A stretch of 49,496 nt of DNA, from positions 1-49,496 of IMG/VR virus record IMGVR_UViG_3300048625_000063; one strand, 5' to 3'. The notes under the pieces were generated by a model. That model saw only the letters and a program-made list of their open reading frames with translations. It had not been told where the DNA came from and did no database searches. The stretch is from a virus. This document shows positions 34,329 through 41,872 of the stretch, piece by piece (within the stretch, counting starts at the first letter, position 1; every line of letters starts with the position of its first letter). A program made the position numbers and the translations under genes.

Positions 34329-34769
34329 TTAATCCTTCCATCCAGCTTCCAATGTAGGCATATGCCTAGCATTTCGTAGTGCTATTACCGCGTGCCTTAC
34401 TGCATCGTTTGCATGAGGCTTTCCCGGAACGTGTAGACCTAACTTCTTTAGCCTGTCATCGTCACACAGGGGCTTCAACTTAGGCTCTTGGTATAGAATA
34501 TCAGTTGTTGGATACAAAGCCTCTAGTGCGCCAATTACATAGGTTGGAGTAAGGTCAACTCCATGTAGTCCCTCACGCAACTTGAATGATTCACAGACAA
34601 TCAAGTCAATGTTTAGGTCTTCCAAAACATCCCAATGAAAATCTAAAAACCCTTGAAGCCCACGTTCAATCTGCCCCCGTTTGATTAGCTCTGCTTGCTC
34701 GTCATCTCTTGCGACTTCAAACAGGCAGTAGCCAGTCGTGCCTCCGGGGTCTAGGCTAAGAAGCAACAC
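34329..34769 (-). CDS. RuvC-like Holliday junction resolvase (putative)
   Basis: 146 residues from GTG 34769, 8 nt after AAGGA. RNase H-fold acidic residues: SLDPGGTTG (D7), LIVCESF (E60) and HANDAVRHAV (D122). It would cut branched DNA before packaging, complementing the recombination proteins of this arm. It overlaps the upstream gene by 14 nt. The call rests on the motif pattern. Confidence 0.75.
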   Translation of the reverse strand: MLLLSLDPGGTTGYCLFEVARDDEQAELIKRGQIERGLQGFLDFHWDVLEDLNIDLIVCESFKLREGLHGVDLTPTYVIGALEALYPTTDILYQEPKLKPLCDDDRLKKLGLHVPGKPHANDAVRHAVIALRNARHMPTLEAGWKD

Positions 34770-34953
34770 GTTGCTGGTCCTTAAAGATTTCGTAATCGCC
34801 ACGAGTCTTTTGCAACTGTGCATACTGGAAGCAATCCTTGGCTAACTGATACACAGAGCCAGCCTCATACCTACGAACATGATACTCAAGGGCTTCTTTA
34901 TCCTTAACTACATCCTCGAACTTTGCCTTGCGGCTCATATTGCTAACTGCCAT
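34756..34953 (-). CDS. hypothetical protein, 65 aa
   Basis: Basic, helical protein with GGAGG before ATG 34953. Contains YEAGSVYQLAKDCFQYAQLQ. No family recognised. It overlaps both neighbours and reads within the replication cluster. Confidence 0.65.
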   Translation of the reverse strand: MAVSNMSRKAKFEDVVKDKEALEYHVRRYEAGSVYQLAKDCFQYAQLQKTRGDYEIFKDQQRVAS

Positions 34954-35170
34954 TTTTCCTCCAATTGCTAGGTGAGTGATTCTCTTCTATCTCAAGTTTC
35001 TGTTCGATGCTCTCATAGAGTCGAATGATGTGGATGCAAGGGTATTCACCATCTAGGTCATTGACTACATCTTCTTTCATCGAGGTTGGTAGTCCATCAT
35101 GCGTATAACATACGGCTGGACCACACCAACCCTCTTCTACTCCAACATCAATCCATTCGTTATAGTTCAT
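34943..35170 (-). CDS. hypothetical protein, 75 aa
   Basis: Acidic protein (MNYNEWIDVGVEEGWCGPAV) with GGAGGAAAG before ATG 35170. It contains a DLDGEYPCIHIIRLYES segment. Coupled to the HTH gene upstream (ATGA overlap). Function unknown. Confidence 0.65.
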   Translation of the reverse strand: MNYNEWIDVGVEEGWCGPAVCYTHDGLPTSMKEDVVNDLDGEYPCIHIIRLYESIEQKLEIEENHSPSNWRKNGS

Positions 35171-35568
35171 TTCTTTCCTCCGAGTCTTTTACTGATTGTT
35201 CCTTGGTTGAGCCCAGTAAGTTTAGATACCATGCCTTGACTTGTTCCCTGACCCACAGCACTTGCCACAAGGGAGTAATCAGTGCTAGAATCAGCACGAT
35301 TATATAAGATACTCCTAAGAATATCGAGAGTGCCCACATTCAGGTTTCCTCCAGTTCTATCATTCTTACCGATTAATTTACTTACTGTCCCATGACCTAT
35401 CTTACCATTGGTAATGGCAGATATCTGTCTGCTAGAAAAGACACCGTGAGAGCCTAACTCCCGAATATACCCAAAGGTTTCTTCTTTAGTTAGGCCCTCT
35501 ACGTTATCTCGTAACCAGATTGCCTCATTCAATGCTTGTGCGATAACAAGTTCCCTTGCTCTATCCAT
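35167..35568 (-). CDS. helix-turn-helix DNA-binding protein
   Basis: 133 residues with two similar HTH-like segments: SSRQISAITNGKIGHGTVSK and QGMVSKLTGLNQGTISKRLG, both with the S-x-I/L-T-x-x-x-x-G-T-[IV]-S-K pattern. This suggests a tandem-HTH transcription or replication regulator. ATG 35568 overlaps the end of the primase gene by 8 nt. Confidence 0.68.
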   Translation of the reverse strand: MDRARELVIAQALNEAIWLRDNVEGLTKEETFGYIRELGSHGVFSSRQISAITNGKIGHGTVSKLIGKNDRTGGNLNVGTLDILRSILYNRADSSTDYSLVASAVGQGTSQGMVSKLTGLNQGTISKRLGGKK

Positions 35569-37759
35569 TCACAATCACCTCCAGATAGGTCTTCTGATTC
35601 TCTACTACAGATTGAACTCTAGCCTGAGAGTAAAGTGCTTGAACCATCTCATCGAACTCACGCTTACGCTTGTTGTTGAACTTCTTGTAAGCATCTTCGT
35701 AACGCATACGGCCACCCTTATCTACGATAAGAGCCTCTAGCCTATCTACATCACGTTGCCATTCAGAAGCAGAGATTGCTCCAGCCATTTGGACTAGGTT
35801 CCAGAACCAATCCTCTGAGTAATAGATAGCAGTAAGCAGGTGCTTCAGTTCTACTTCCTCAGACTTGTCATACATCGCAAGCAATACTGCACACTTCCAA
35901 ACGGATAGTGCCAGTCGCTGGCGAGATGGCTCGATTGATTCCTTTTCTGGATGGTTCTCAGCGTAGTTTCCCATCTCCCATTTATACTGGTTGAATCGTT
36001 CTATTGCTGCATCGCTCAACCTGATTGGTCGAGGCGATGGTCCACCCTTTTTCTGCCAGAACATGACTGCCTCAGAGAGACGGCGCATCATATCCTCAAG
36101 AGCGTCATCACGAACAATAACTTCATATTCATCAGCCTGCTGGATATCCTCAGACTCCCTCGTGCGAGGAGGTGTTGGTGCAGTTACATAAATGAAACGT
36201 GCTAGGAATCCAGACCGGAAATATTCAGTAGTTAGAACGTCAGCAGTCTTGCTAGTAATACCCATCAGATACATAACAAAGTTAGTCTCTGCTCGCTCTG
36301 TCTGAGTCTTACCCTTAGTTGAACGAATAGTCACAGGAACGTGACCATCATACAACTCAGTAAATCGCTCTGCTGCTGAGGCCATGTATGTCTTGTTGAT
36401 AAAGTCCTTAAACATACCCTGAACCTCGTCACGGTGAAGCAACGAAGTCTGACCATCACGCTCTCCAAGGATAGCCGTAAGGCCTTCTGGAGTTGCATCC
36501 GAACCAATGTCAATCTGATACCCTGAGAACTTCTCATAGGTTCTGATTGCCCTTAGCATTAGGTTTCGACTGGTTGACTTACGAGTCAAGGTGGTTTCAC
36601 CAAGAACCATAAACCAAAGATTCAAACCCATCTTGCCAAACTTTGGAACAGCAAAGCCGATATCAGAAAACACACAGGACAATAAGGTCCAAGCGGATGC
36701 GTTCTGATATGCGATAGCACCATCGGTCTTTGAGCAAGCCCAATCACGATAGATGTCAATAAAAGAACGCTCGCTATTTACTAGCGAACGCTCTTGCTCA
36801 TTTAGGAATAGTGGCCTGATTGCCGTAAAGTCTACTGGCTTCTCAAGGTCACTGGTATCTAGTGGAACACTAGCAGGGTCTTGTGCATAAGATGAGCCAG
36901 CACGCTGGACTTCACGCCATAGGTCACCATCAGCATCGAGACGCTTTGGGCGAGTAGGTGAGTGATACTTGTTGCACTTTGCATTACGCACTACAACAAA
37001 TACTTCTTCAGCAGTAAGACCCTGCTTGAATAATGCAACCTCAAGTTTCCATAGCAGTTTGGACATATCCGCACTAGGCGATGGCTCTTCCAGATACAGG
37101 CCCATAATCTCAGGCGTGCTTTTCAGCTTTGCCATAGTCTTCATTAAGTCTGGCCATGTATCTGGCAGAGCATCAAGTGACAGTTCGCGGATTGGCTCCA
37201 CTGCTACATCGCCATAGTGCAACTCAAGGTCATCTAGTGTATAGATAGCACCATTAGTAGTTGCAGTAACTGGCGAACTCTTGCCGGGTTTCATATTCAT
37301 TGTGTTTGGAATACGGAGTAGTTTTGTAGTATTCCATCCCGAAGTATCACAGCCTTGGTGCTTGTGTGCATAGGCAATCTTCTTTGCCAGCAGGGCTGCA
37401 ACTTGTGGGTCAACCTCGTTCTCCAAAATCCAGTAAGTGTGCCAGTGCCCCTCAGAGGTCTGGACAGATATGGATGGTTCAACGAGGAAGTTTTCTGGGG
37501 CACAGGTATCAGCATCAGCATAGATTACATGAACGGTCTTTGCATTTTCTTTGATACGGCGCGGAGCGTTGAATAGGATTGGGGAATAGTATACATCATC
37601 AGTGGCATGAGAGATTGATAGATTAATCATATCATTCTTTTGCTCTGGATAGTTGAAGAACTTTTGCTCCGTCAGTTCACCTGTGATGCCTCGTGTCACT
37701 ATGGTTGCAATGCCTTTAGCATCGCCATAGACTGACTCTAAAAAGTCAACCGTCTGCAT
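35561..37759 (-). CDS. PrimPol-like primase / P-loop helicase fusion
   Basis: 732 residues from ATG 37759 with AAGGAGG; the open frame extends upstream but there only translates the tRNA-Asn gene. The N-terminal archaeo-eukaryotic primase-type domain shows a DxD pair in HVIYADADTC (D82, D84), a His region EGHWHTYW and a basic RIPNTMNMK. The C-terminal P-loop domain has a variant Walker A, GETTLTRKST (387-396), lacking the usual second Gly, and an HRDEV Walker B-like site (about 442-446). It probably primes and unwinds phage DNA; it is the only replisome core enzyme I see. Confidence 0.85.
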   Translation of the reverse strand: MQTVDFLESVYGDAKGIATIVTRGITGELTEQKFFNYPEQKNDMINLSISHATDDVYYSPILFNAPRRIKENAKTVHVIYADADTCAPENFLVEPSISVQTSEGHWHTYWILENEVDPQVAALLAKKIAYAHKHQGCDTSGWNTTKLLRIPNTMNMKPGKSSPVTATTNGAIYTLDDLELHYGDVAVEPIRELSLDALPDTWPDLMKTMAKLKSTPEIMGLYLEEPSPSADMSKLLWKLEVALFKQGLTAEEVFVVVRNAKCNKYHSPTRPKRLDADGDLWREVQRAGSSYAQDPASVPLDTSDLEKPVDFTAIRPLFLNEQERSLVNSERSFIDIYRDWACSKTDGAIAYQNASAWTLLSCVFSDIGFAVPKFGKMGLNLWFMVLGETTLTRKSTSRNLMLRAIRTYEKFSGYQIDIGSDATPEGLTAILGERDGQTSLLHRDEVQGMFKDFINKTYMASAAERFTELYDGHVPVTIRSTKGKTQTERAETNFVMYLMGITSKTADVLTTEYFRSGFLARFIYVTAPTPPRTRESEDIQQADEYEVIVRDDALEDMMRRLSEAVMFWQKKGGPSPRPIRLSDAAIERFNQYKWEMGNYAENHPEKESIEPSRQRLALSVWKCAVLLAMYDKSEEVELKHLLTAIYYSEDWFWNLVQMAGAISASEWQRDVDRLEALIVDKGGRMRYEDAYKKFNNKRKREFDEMVQALYSQARVQSVVENQKTYLEVIVNG

Positions 37760-37791
37760 AAATCCTCCTTTGTTTGTTTTCTTTCTCCTTG

Positions 37792-37863
37792 CTGCCCCTG
37801 CTGGATTCGAACCAACAACCTTGAAGTTAACAGCTTCCTGCTCTGCCATTGAGCTAAGGGGCA
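37792..37863 (-). tRNA. tRNA-Asn (GTT)
   Basis: 72 nt: acceptor TGCCCCT/AGGGGCA (7 bp), D stem GCTC/GAGC, anticodon loop CTGTTAA with GTT, T arm GTTGG-TTCGAAT-CCAGC. The anticodon stem has one mismatch at its outer pair. No CCA is encoded. It sits in the leader of the primase gene. Confidence 0.9.
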
Positions 37864-37966
37864 ATATGTCGTGGGCTATATGCAACTTGCCACGCCAAGT
37901 CAGGGTCATGACCCCACTACCCACCAAAAGCGATTGTCTAGAATCATCTTTTAACAGATAGGCTAG
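37864..37966 (-). other. short spacer between tRNA elements
   Basis: About 100 bases with no gene, tRNA arm or clear promoter that I can recognise. It contains a near-palindromic GGGTCATGACCC word at about 37904-37915. Confidence 0.4.
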
Positions 37967-38039
37967 TGCCCCATCTAGGAATCGAACCTAGTCACACGCA
38001 CAAAGGAGGAGAGAGAAAAGCGTGGAACCCAGTTGGGGC
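37967..38039 (-). tRNA. degenerate tRNA-like element, 73 nt
   Basis: The 3' half is tRNA-like: T arm CTAGG-TTCGATT-CCTAG and acceptor GCCCCAA/ATGGGGC (6 of 7 pairs), spaced exactly as in a 73-nt tRNA. The middle is not: the D and anticodon stems do not pair and are replaced by a pyrimidine-rich tract flanked by CACGC/GCGTG. By position the anticodon loop would be CTCCTTT. It may be a decayed tRNA, or an RNA using tRNA processing. Confidence 0.4.
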
Positions 38040-38084
38040 TTGTGAGACAGTTTTAGGTCATGTCTCAGGACTCGCCCATTTAGG

Positions 38085-38552
38085 CTACCATACATCGCCA
38101 ACAGCAGTAGCACCAAGCGATGCCAAGAGGGTCTCCGCACCCTCTACTGCCTTGTCGAAGCCAGCAACCTCGTTGCGTGGCTGGTTGTTCTGGTCTACAC
38201 CAGTCTTTACGCGAACGCCGATTGCCTTACCAAGCAACTCGTTTGGCTCTGGCACAACAAACTTACCTGCCGCCATGTCAATCCCTAGCGAGGAGAAGAA
38301 CGCCTTGGTCTTCCAGAAGTCCTTAGCAACGTAAAGTGGAACGTAACTGAAGACTCGGCGGTTTCCGTATGGAGCATCGGAAATCTTGAACTGGATGTTG
38401 AAGCGTGGCTTACCCTCGTTAGGGCCAGACCTTACGGTCTCGGATACCACGTTGAAGATGGTTGCGTTGTAACTACCATCTGGGATTGGTGCATAATCTC
38501 CACCAGTTGAAGCGAGAGCCTCCTCTGTGATGTTCAGAGTGATGTTACTCAT
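38085..38552 (-). CDS. single-stranded DNA-binding protein (DUF669-like)
   Basis: 155 residues, translationally coupled (TAATG) to the Sak4-like ATPase gene. The pattern YAPIPDGSYNATIFNVVSET, FNIQFKISD and an ending with Ala/Val-rich loops matches DUF669-type phage SSBs, which usually neighbour Sak4 recombinases. It binds ssDNA during recombination and replication. Confidence 0.8.
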   Translation of the reverse strand: MSNITLNITEEALASTGGDYAPIPDGSYNATIFNVVSETVRSGPNEGKPRFNIQFKISDAPYGNRRVFSYVPLYVAKDFWKTKAFFSSLGIDMAAGKFVVPEPNELLGKAIGVRVKTGVDQNNQPRNEVAGFDKAVEGAETLLASLGATAVGDVW

Positions 38553-39316
38553 TACTTACCTCCTTGATTGATTAATTCCATGATGGACTTCATGGAAGGG
38601 TTGTAGATTTTTGCTGGTAGACCAAAGCGGTTCTTGGTAACCAAGCGGTCTGACTGGCCAACCACAAGCACACGCTGTGGCTTGCCATCTTCTGATACCT
38701 CGATGGTCATGTAACCAACGATGTCTGGAATGGATGGTAGAGTGCTCTTGAATGAGCCGGGAAGCATAGCAGTAGTCTTTACAGCACCACTGTTTTCATC
38801 CTTGTCATCAAGCGCATGAGCAATAACAATGCTCACGAATGGTGCAGTGTGGAACGAACGAAATACATCGTTAGCCCAGTTCTTTAGGTCTCCCCACTTA
38901 CCGAACTTGTTGCCCTTATTCTCTGGCTTCTCACCAAAGAACTTCTCAGCCCTGTCCATCACAACACCAATGGTATCTACGATGACAGTCTTATACTTGG
39001 TCTCGCCACTAAGTAGCCAGTCAAATACCTGCTGGAACTGTTCGTGCTTCTCAATCTGGATAACATCCACATCCTTGAAGTCACGAGCGATTGCAGATGA
39101 ACCGCCCTCAACATCAATAAGAAGCACAGGGCCAAAGTCCTTTACCTCAGAGATTGATGCTGCAAGCCAAGTCTTACCACGACCTGCATCTCCGTAGAGC
39201 AAGATGGACTTTGGCTTGTTTAGGGTCTCTGCTTTACGAATCAACTTCATAAAGGCTGGTGCTGGAAAATCCGTTCCAGTCTGCGGTGGCACTACGGCCT
39301 CGACTTTATCAGTCAT
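38552..39316 (-). CDS. Sak4-like RecA-fold ATPase (single-strand annealing)
   Basis: 254 residues with Walker A YGDAGRGKT (41-49), Walker B-type strands VLLIDVEGG (about 64-72) and KTVIVDTIG, and a later MTIEVSEDG segment, as in AAA_24/Sak4 phage recombinases. It acts with the adjacent SSB and nuclease in recombination-dependent replication. It has an AAGGAGG ribosome site and its own near-consensus promoter. Confidence 0.85.
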   Translation of the reverse strand: MTDKVEAVVPPQTGTDFPAPAFMKLIRKAETLNKPKSILLYGDAGRGKTWLAASISEVKDFGPVLLIDVEGGSSAIARDFKDVDVIQIEKHEQFQQVFDWLLSGETKYKTVIVDTIGVVMDRAEKFFGEKPENKGNKFGKWGDLKNWANDVFRSFHTAPFVSIVIAHALDDKDENSGAVKTTAMLPGSFKSTLPSIPDIVGYMTIEVSEDGKPQRVLVVGQSDRLVTKNRFGLPAKIYNPSMKSIMELINQGGK

Positions 39317-39353
39317 GTGTTCCTCCTTATGGAATCATTTACGTTGGATGTAT

Positions 39354-39382
39354 ATTATAACACATCTGATGCTTGTAGTCAA
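39354..39382 (-). promoter_or_regulatory. promoter TTGACT-17-TATAAT
   Basis: -35 at 39377-39382, -10 at 39354-39359, spacer 17, in the gap before the Sak4 gene. Confidence 0.8.
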
Positions 39383-40080
39383 ATACCTACAGCACATTTG
39401 AAACAATATTTTGTTTCAGGGTAATCGTTTGGATGAGAGCCATCTTCTAGGGCTTGCCATAGATTGCTTACTCGATTCCATAACGCAAGAGCAAAGCCCT
39501 CATCATATGGCACAGAGTAAGTCCAGATATCATTCTCATAAGTTCCATCACGATTGATGAACACCAGAGTTGCAGTGTCAATCGGGATGCCGGAGTTATT
39601 CAAACCCCAAGCATACAGCTGTGTCTGGCCAATATATTTTTGCAAAGTATACTCAGACTCAGCATCATCCTTTAGCCCATCAACAAGGTTCTGTAACTTC
39701 TTTACCTTGCTTCTGCTTGTTGTCTTCCAGTCTACTAGATGACGAACACTAGGCAGAACGAGGTCAGGCTTACTGCTAACAATGCCGTAACCATCAATCT
39801 CGCCAAGGGTGATTTTGCGTTCAACCATAGCATCGCTGAAAATAGCGTCATCAGAACCATCAATGCTGTGTTCAAGAAACCCGTGGATTGCAGTTCCAAT
39901 CTTACCTCCCATCCAATACTTAGATTCTGCTTCAGGTGTTCCCACCAAAGCGTGTGCTAGGTGGCGCGTGCAAGGGTCAGAGATATTGCTTGCCCCTACT
40001 TTGTGTTGCTTATCTCGCTCAGACTTCTGCTTGAACAAGTCTACCGCTAGTTGCTTTACTTGTGCGTCACTCAGACTCAA
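39379..40080 (-). CDS. Cas4/RecB-like PD-(D/E)XK nuclease
   Basis: 233 residues. IGTAIHGFLE (H66), SSKPDLVL (D106) and HLVDWKTTS (D117, K119) form the nuclease core, followed by an QTQLYAWGL motif. C37 and C226/C229 could hold a metal, but only three such cysteines are seen, so a Cas4-type 4Fe-4S cluster is uncertain. The start is TTG 40080 after AGGAGG, overlapping WhiB. It probably resects DNA ends for the Sak4 protein. Confidence 0.82.
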   Translation of the reverse strand: MSLSDAQVKQLAVDLFKQKSERDKQHKVGASNISDPCTRHLAHALVGTPEAESKYWMGGKIGTAIHGFLEHSIDGSDDAIFSDAMVERKITLGEIDGYGIVSSKPDLVLPSVRHLVDWKTTSRSKVKKLQNLVDGLKDDAESEYTLQKYIGQTQLYAWGLNNSGIPIDTATLVFINRDGTYENDIWTYSVPYDEGFALALWNRVSNLWQALEDGSHPNDYPETKYCFKCAVGI

Positions 40081-40552
40081 ACAATGCCTCCTCTATAATA
40101 TCGAAATGAACTCCACCCCAGATGCCTGCAGTGATGTTATCAGCAACAGCATAGTCGTAGCAAAGTTTGATTAGAGGACAAGTATAACACATTTCCTCTG
40201 CTTTGTCAACTGAAACTTCCAGAGATTTATCTGCATAAAACTCCGGCTTTCCAAGGCAAGGCGTTGTGGTTTTAGATAGCCCTGCTTGTAACTCACGCCA
40301 TAGTTGTTTGGCGTTTGGGTCTTGCGAGAACTCAAACATCTCAAAGATTGGTTGCTTGTCCTTGCGAACTCGTGCTACTCCACCATTCTTATCCTTATTG
40401 CGTTGATACTTTTCTCTAGCATACTGCTTACGACACTCTCTACATACCCTAGCGTTGTCGTAGGCACGAGTAAAAGTATTATCGTCAGTGAACTCGTGTC
40501 CTTTTGCACAGTGCGTTCCTCGTGGCTTACGCTTGAACTTATAATCTACGAT
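40067..40552 (-). CDS. WhiB-family Fe-S regulator with N-terminal zinc-ribbon extension
   Basis: The WhiB core (90 residues from ATG 40339) has C28, C51, C54, C60 and GIWGG (72-76), the signature of Actinobacteria-specific 4Fe-4S regulators. ATG 40339 has no ribosome site. The frame stays open 71 codons upstream to a stop, with no ATG, GTG or TTG; its first possible start is ATC 40552, 4 nt after AAGGAGG. The extension carries a zinc ribbon, HCAKGHEFTDDNT ... VCRECRKQY, the same module as in the HNH protein at 44790. The ATC start is inferred; total length would be 161 aa. Phage WhiB proteins can alter host transcription. Confidence 0.75.
   Translation of the reverse strand: MVDYKFKRKPRGTHCAKGHEFTDDNTFTRAYDNARVCRECRKQYAREKYQRNKDKNGGVARVRKDKQPIFEMFEFSQDPNAKQLWRELQAGLSKTTTPCLGKPEFYADKSLEVSVDKAEEMCYTCPLIKLCYDYAVADNITAGIWGGVHFDIIEEALFESE
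40181..40209 (-). promoter_or_regulatory. promoter TTGACA-17-TATACT inside WhiB
   Basis: -35 at 40204-40209, -10 at 40181-40186, spacer 17, within the WhiB coding sequence; it would express the downstream nuclease. Confidence 0.65.
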
Positions 40553-40695
40553 GTTTCCTCCTTATGGCAATCGCAAGCGCAAGTATGCGTTGATGACATC
40601 TTCAAACATAGCGTATGGTATCCCGTCTTGCACCAACCAAACTTGACTTCATTTTTAGTATCAGTTGGCTTGACTACGATTTCCTTATCACTCAC
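40546..40695 (-). CDS. small cysteine-rich protein, 49 aa
   Basis: GTG 40695 follows GGAGAGAACAA and overlaps the previous stop (GTGA). Five Cys (C22, C30, C39, C41, C43) with His residues (GYHTLCLK, HTCACDCH) suggest a metal site. Its stop lies just before the WhiB ribosome site. No family recognised. Confidence 0.68.
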   Translation of the reverse strand: MSDKEIVVKPTDTKNEVKFGWCKTGYHTLCLKMSSTHTCACDCHKEETS

Positions 40696-40889
40696 TTGTT
40701 CTCTCCTTCTAGGTAAGGGTTATCTGTCGACAAAGCGGCATCATAACCTTCTTGCCACGCTTGGGCTTTTTGTTCTTTGTACCAAACCCAAAAGGCTTTT
40801 TGAGCAGCCTTTTTGTCTGAACGCAACTGAACAAAAGATTCATAAACAGCATTGGTTTTAGTTCCCCAATACTTCCATTTGCTTGTCAC
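40692..40889 (-). CDS. hypothetical protein, 65 aa
   Basis: Aromatic, basic, helical protein (MTSKWKYWGTKTNAVYESFV; FWVWYKEQKAQAWQEG). GTG 40889 follows GGAGAGAACAA, one of three identical start cassettes in a row. Coupled to both neighbours. Function unknown. Confidence 0.65.
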   Translation of the reverse strand: MTSKWKYWGTKTNAVYESFVQLRSDKKAAQKAFWVWYKEQKAQAWQEGYDAALSTDNPYLEGENK

Positions 40890-41104
40890 TTGTTCTCTCC
40901 TTTGATAAGCCAGTTCTTTGGTGCAAAAAGAAACTCAATACCAATCACATTGCCTTGTTCATCTAGGTCATAAAGAACCTTGCCTTCAACCTGTTTGACA
41001 GAGTTTGGATTTCCACCAAGGTCTAGGTAAGCCATACCGTGTTCATCTGGCCCTATCAAGTTAAGTTGTGCTTGTGGGTCATGACCGCCATAAGTTCTAG
41101 TCAT
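40886..41104 (-). CDS. DUF2283-like small protein, 72 aa
   Basis: The segment GMAYLDLGGN ... VLYDLDEQGNVIGIEFL resembles the DUF2283 pattern (short beta protein ending GxVVGIEIL). ATG 41104 follows AAAGGAGAGAACA. Role unknown. Confidence 0.65.
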   Translation of the reverse strand: MTRTYGGHDPQAQLNLIGPDEHGMAYLDLGGNPNSVKQVEGKVLYDLDEQGNVIGIEFLFAPKNWLIKGENK

Positions 41105-41128
41105 TGTTCTCTCCTTTGATAAGAGTCA

Positions 41129-41347
41129 TTAGATAAGTTTGCCATTCTTATCAGTTGGTGGCTTGTTACCATACTTCTCTGGAATAGACTTCAAGATAGC
41201 AATGATTACATCACGCTGGTTGTTCTTGTTGAATACATCCTCAATCAGTTCAATAGCATCATAGATGGCAAGGTAACTGCCACTCTCTTCGCCATGCTCA
41301 AAGCCAATCTGGTAAGCCAGTTCTTCCTGTCCAGTTTCAAAACGCAT
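41129..41347 (-). CDS. hypothetical protein, 72 aa
   Basis: Acidic helical protein (FETGQEELAYQIGFEHGEES). ATG 41347 overlaps the previous stop (CTAATG) after GGAGGG. No family recognised. Confidence 0.62.
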   Translation of the reverse strand: MRFETGQEELAYQIGFEHGEESGSYLAIYDAIELIEDVFNKNNQRDVIIAILKSIPEKYGNKPPTDKNGKLI

Positions 41348-41577
41348 TAGTTACCCTCCATAATCTCTTTGTAATCAGCATACACTAGATGCTTGATAAT
41401 GTCAAGCGTTGGTTTAGCCGTGTCGGATTCAAATAAATCCTTGATTAGCCCTAGTCTATCATGAGCCTCCGACATTAGCATTTCTTCAATCCATTCTTCA
41501 GGGCTACCAGTTGGTGGATAGTTCTTCTTGTCGCGTAGCCAATCTAGGTATTCATTGATAACACTTGCCTCAATCAT
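41347..41577 (-). CDS. hypothetical protein, 76 aa
   Basis: The start is ATG 41577 (GAGGAGGGCAA upstream); the open frame before it belongs to the neighbouring micro-gene's antiphase. The protein begins MIEASVINEYLDWLRDKKNY and is helical and acidic. Coupled to both neighbours. Function unknown. Confidence 0.62.
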   Translation of the reverse strand: MIEASVINEYLDWLRDKKNYPPTGSPEEWIEEMLMSEAHDRLGLIKDLFESDTAKPTLDIIKHLVYADYKEIMEGN

Positions 41578-41654
41578 TTGCCCTCCTCTGGTTGTGGTGC
41601 TGGGTATGGTGTTGGATAGTTCTCTTCTAGCCACAGCTCGTTCATCTTGCTCAT
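41574..41654 (-). CDS. proline-rich micro-protein, 26 aa
   Basis: ATG 41654 overlaps the upstream stop (TAATGA) and its own TGA overlaps the next ATG (ATGA), so it fits exactly between two coupled genes. Product MSKMNELWLEENYPTPYPAP plus QPEEGK. It also contains the next gene's ribosome site, so it could be a leader whose translation sets expression of the next gene. Confidence 0.45.
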   Translation of the reverse strand: MSKMNELWLEENYPTPYPAPQPEEGK

Positions 41655-41872
41655 TAGTAATCCTCGTCTTCATCGTATTCACGGACACGCATACTCACAG
41701 TGCGGTAGCGCTGTTGCTTCTTGCTTACTCCAGTAGTCGGTGAAACCATACTGGCTAATCCTGCAATAGCACCAACTACCTGAAACCCAATGGCTACTGC
41801 TACACAGCCAATGAAAAACCAGATTGCCATAAATACAAGTGCATTAGTTATTGGCATTAGAAACTCTGTCAA
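41654..41872 (-). CDS. small membrane protein, 72 aa
   Basis: TTG 41872 after AGGAGG, overlapping the helicase stop. A long hydrophobic stretch (about 6-44, ITNALVFMAIWFFIGCVAVA onward) spans the membrane once or twice, followed by a basic then acidic cytoplasmic-type tail ending YDEDEDY. Possibly superinfection exclusion or host membrane modification; that is speculation. Confidence 0.65.
   Translation of the reverse strand: MTEFLMPITNALVFMAIWFFIGCVAVAIGFQVVGAIAGLASMVSPTTGVSKKQQRYRTVSMRVREYDEDEDY

Noticed and set aside
37760-37927. N-terminal extension of the primase/helicase frame
   Set aside because: It only translates the tRNA-Asn gene; AAGGAGG precedes the real ATG at 37759.
38085-38334. 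Plus-strand frames over the SSB gene and tRNA region (from 37966)
   Set aside because: Antisense shadows; one starts inside the tRNA-like acceptor stem.
39379-40080. Genuine CRISPR-associated Cas4
   Set aside because: No array or other cas genes; phage recombination nucleases share this fold.
40304-40861. 185-codon plus-strand frame
   Set aside because: Opposite to a continuous run of minus-strand genes with ribosome sites; leucine/serine-rich antisense composition.
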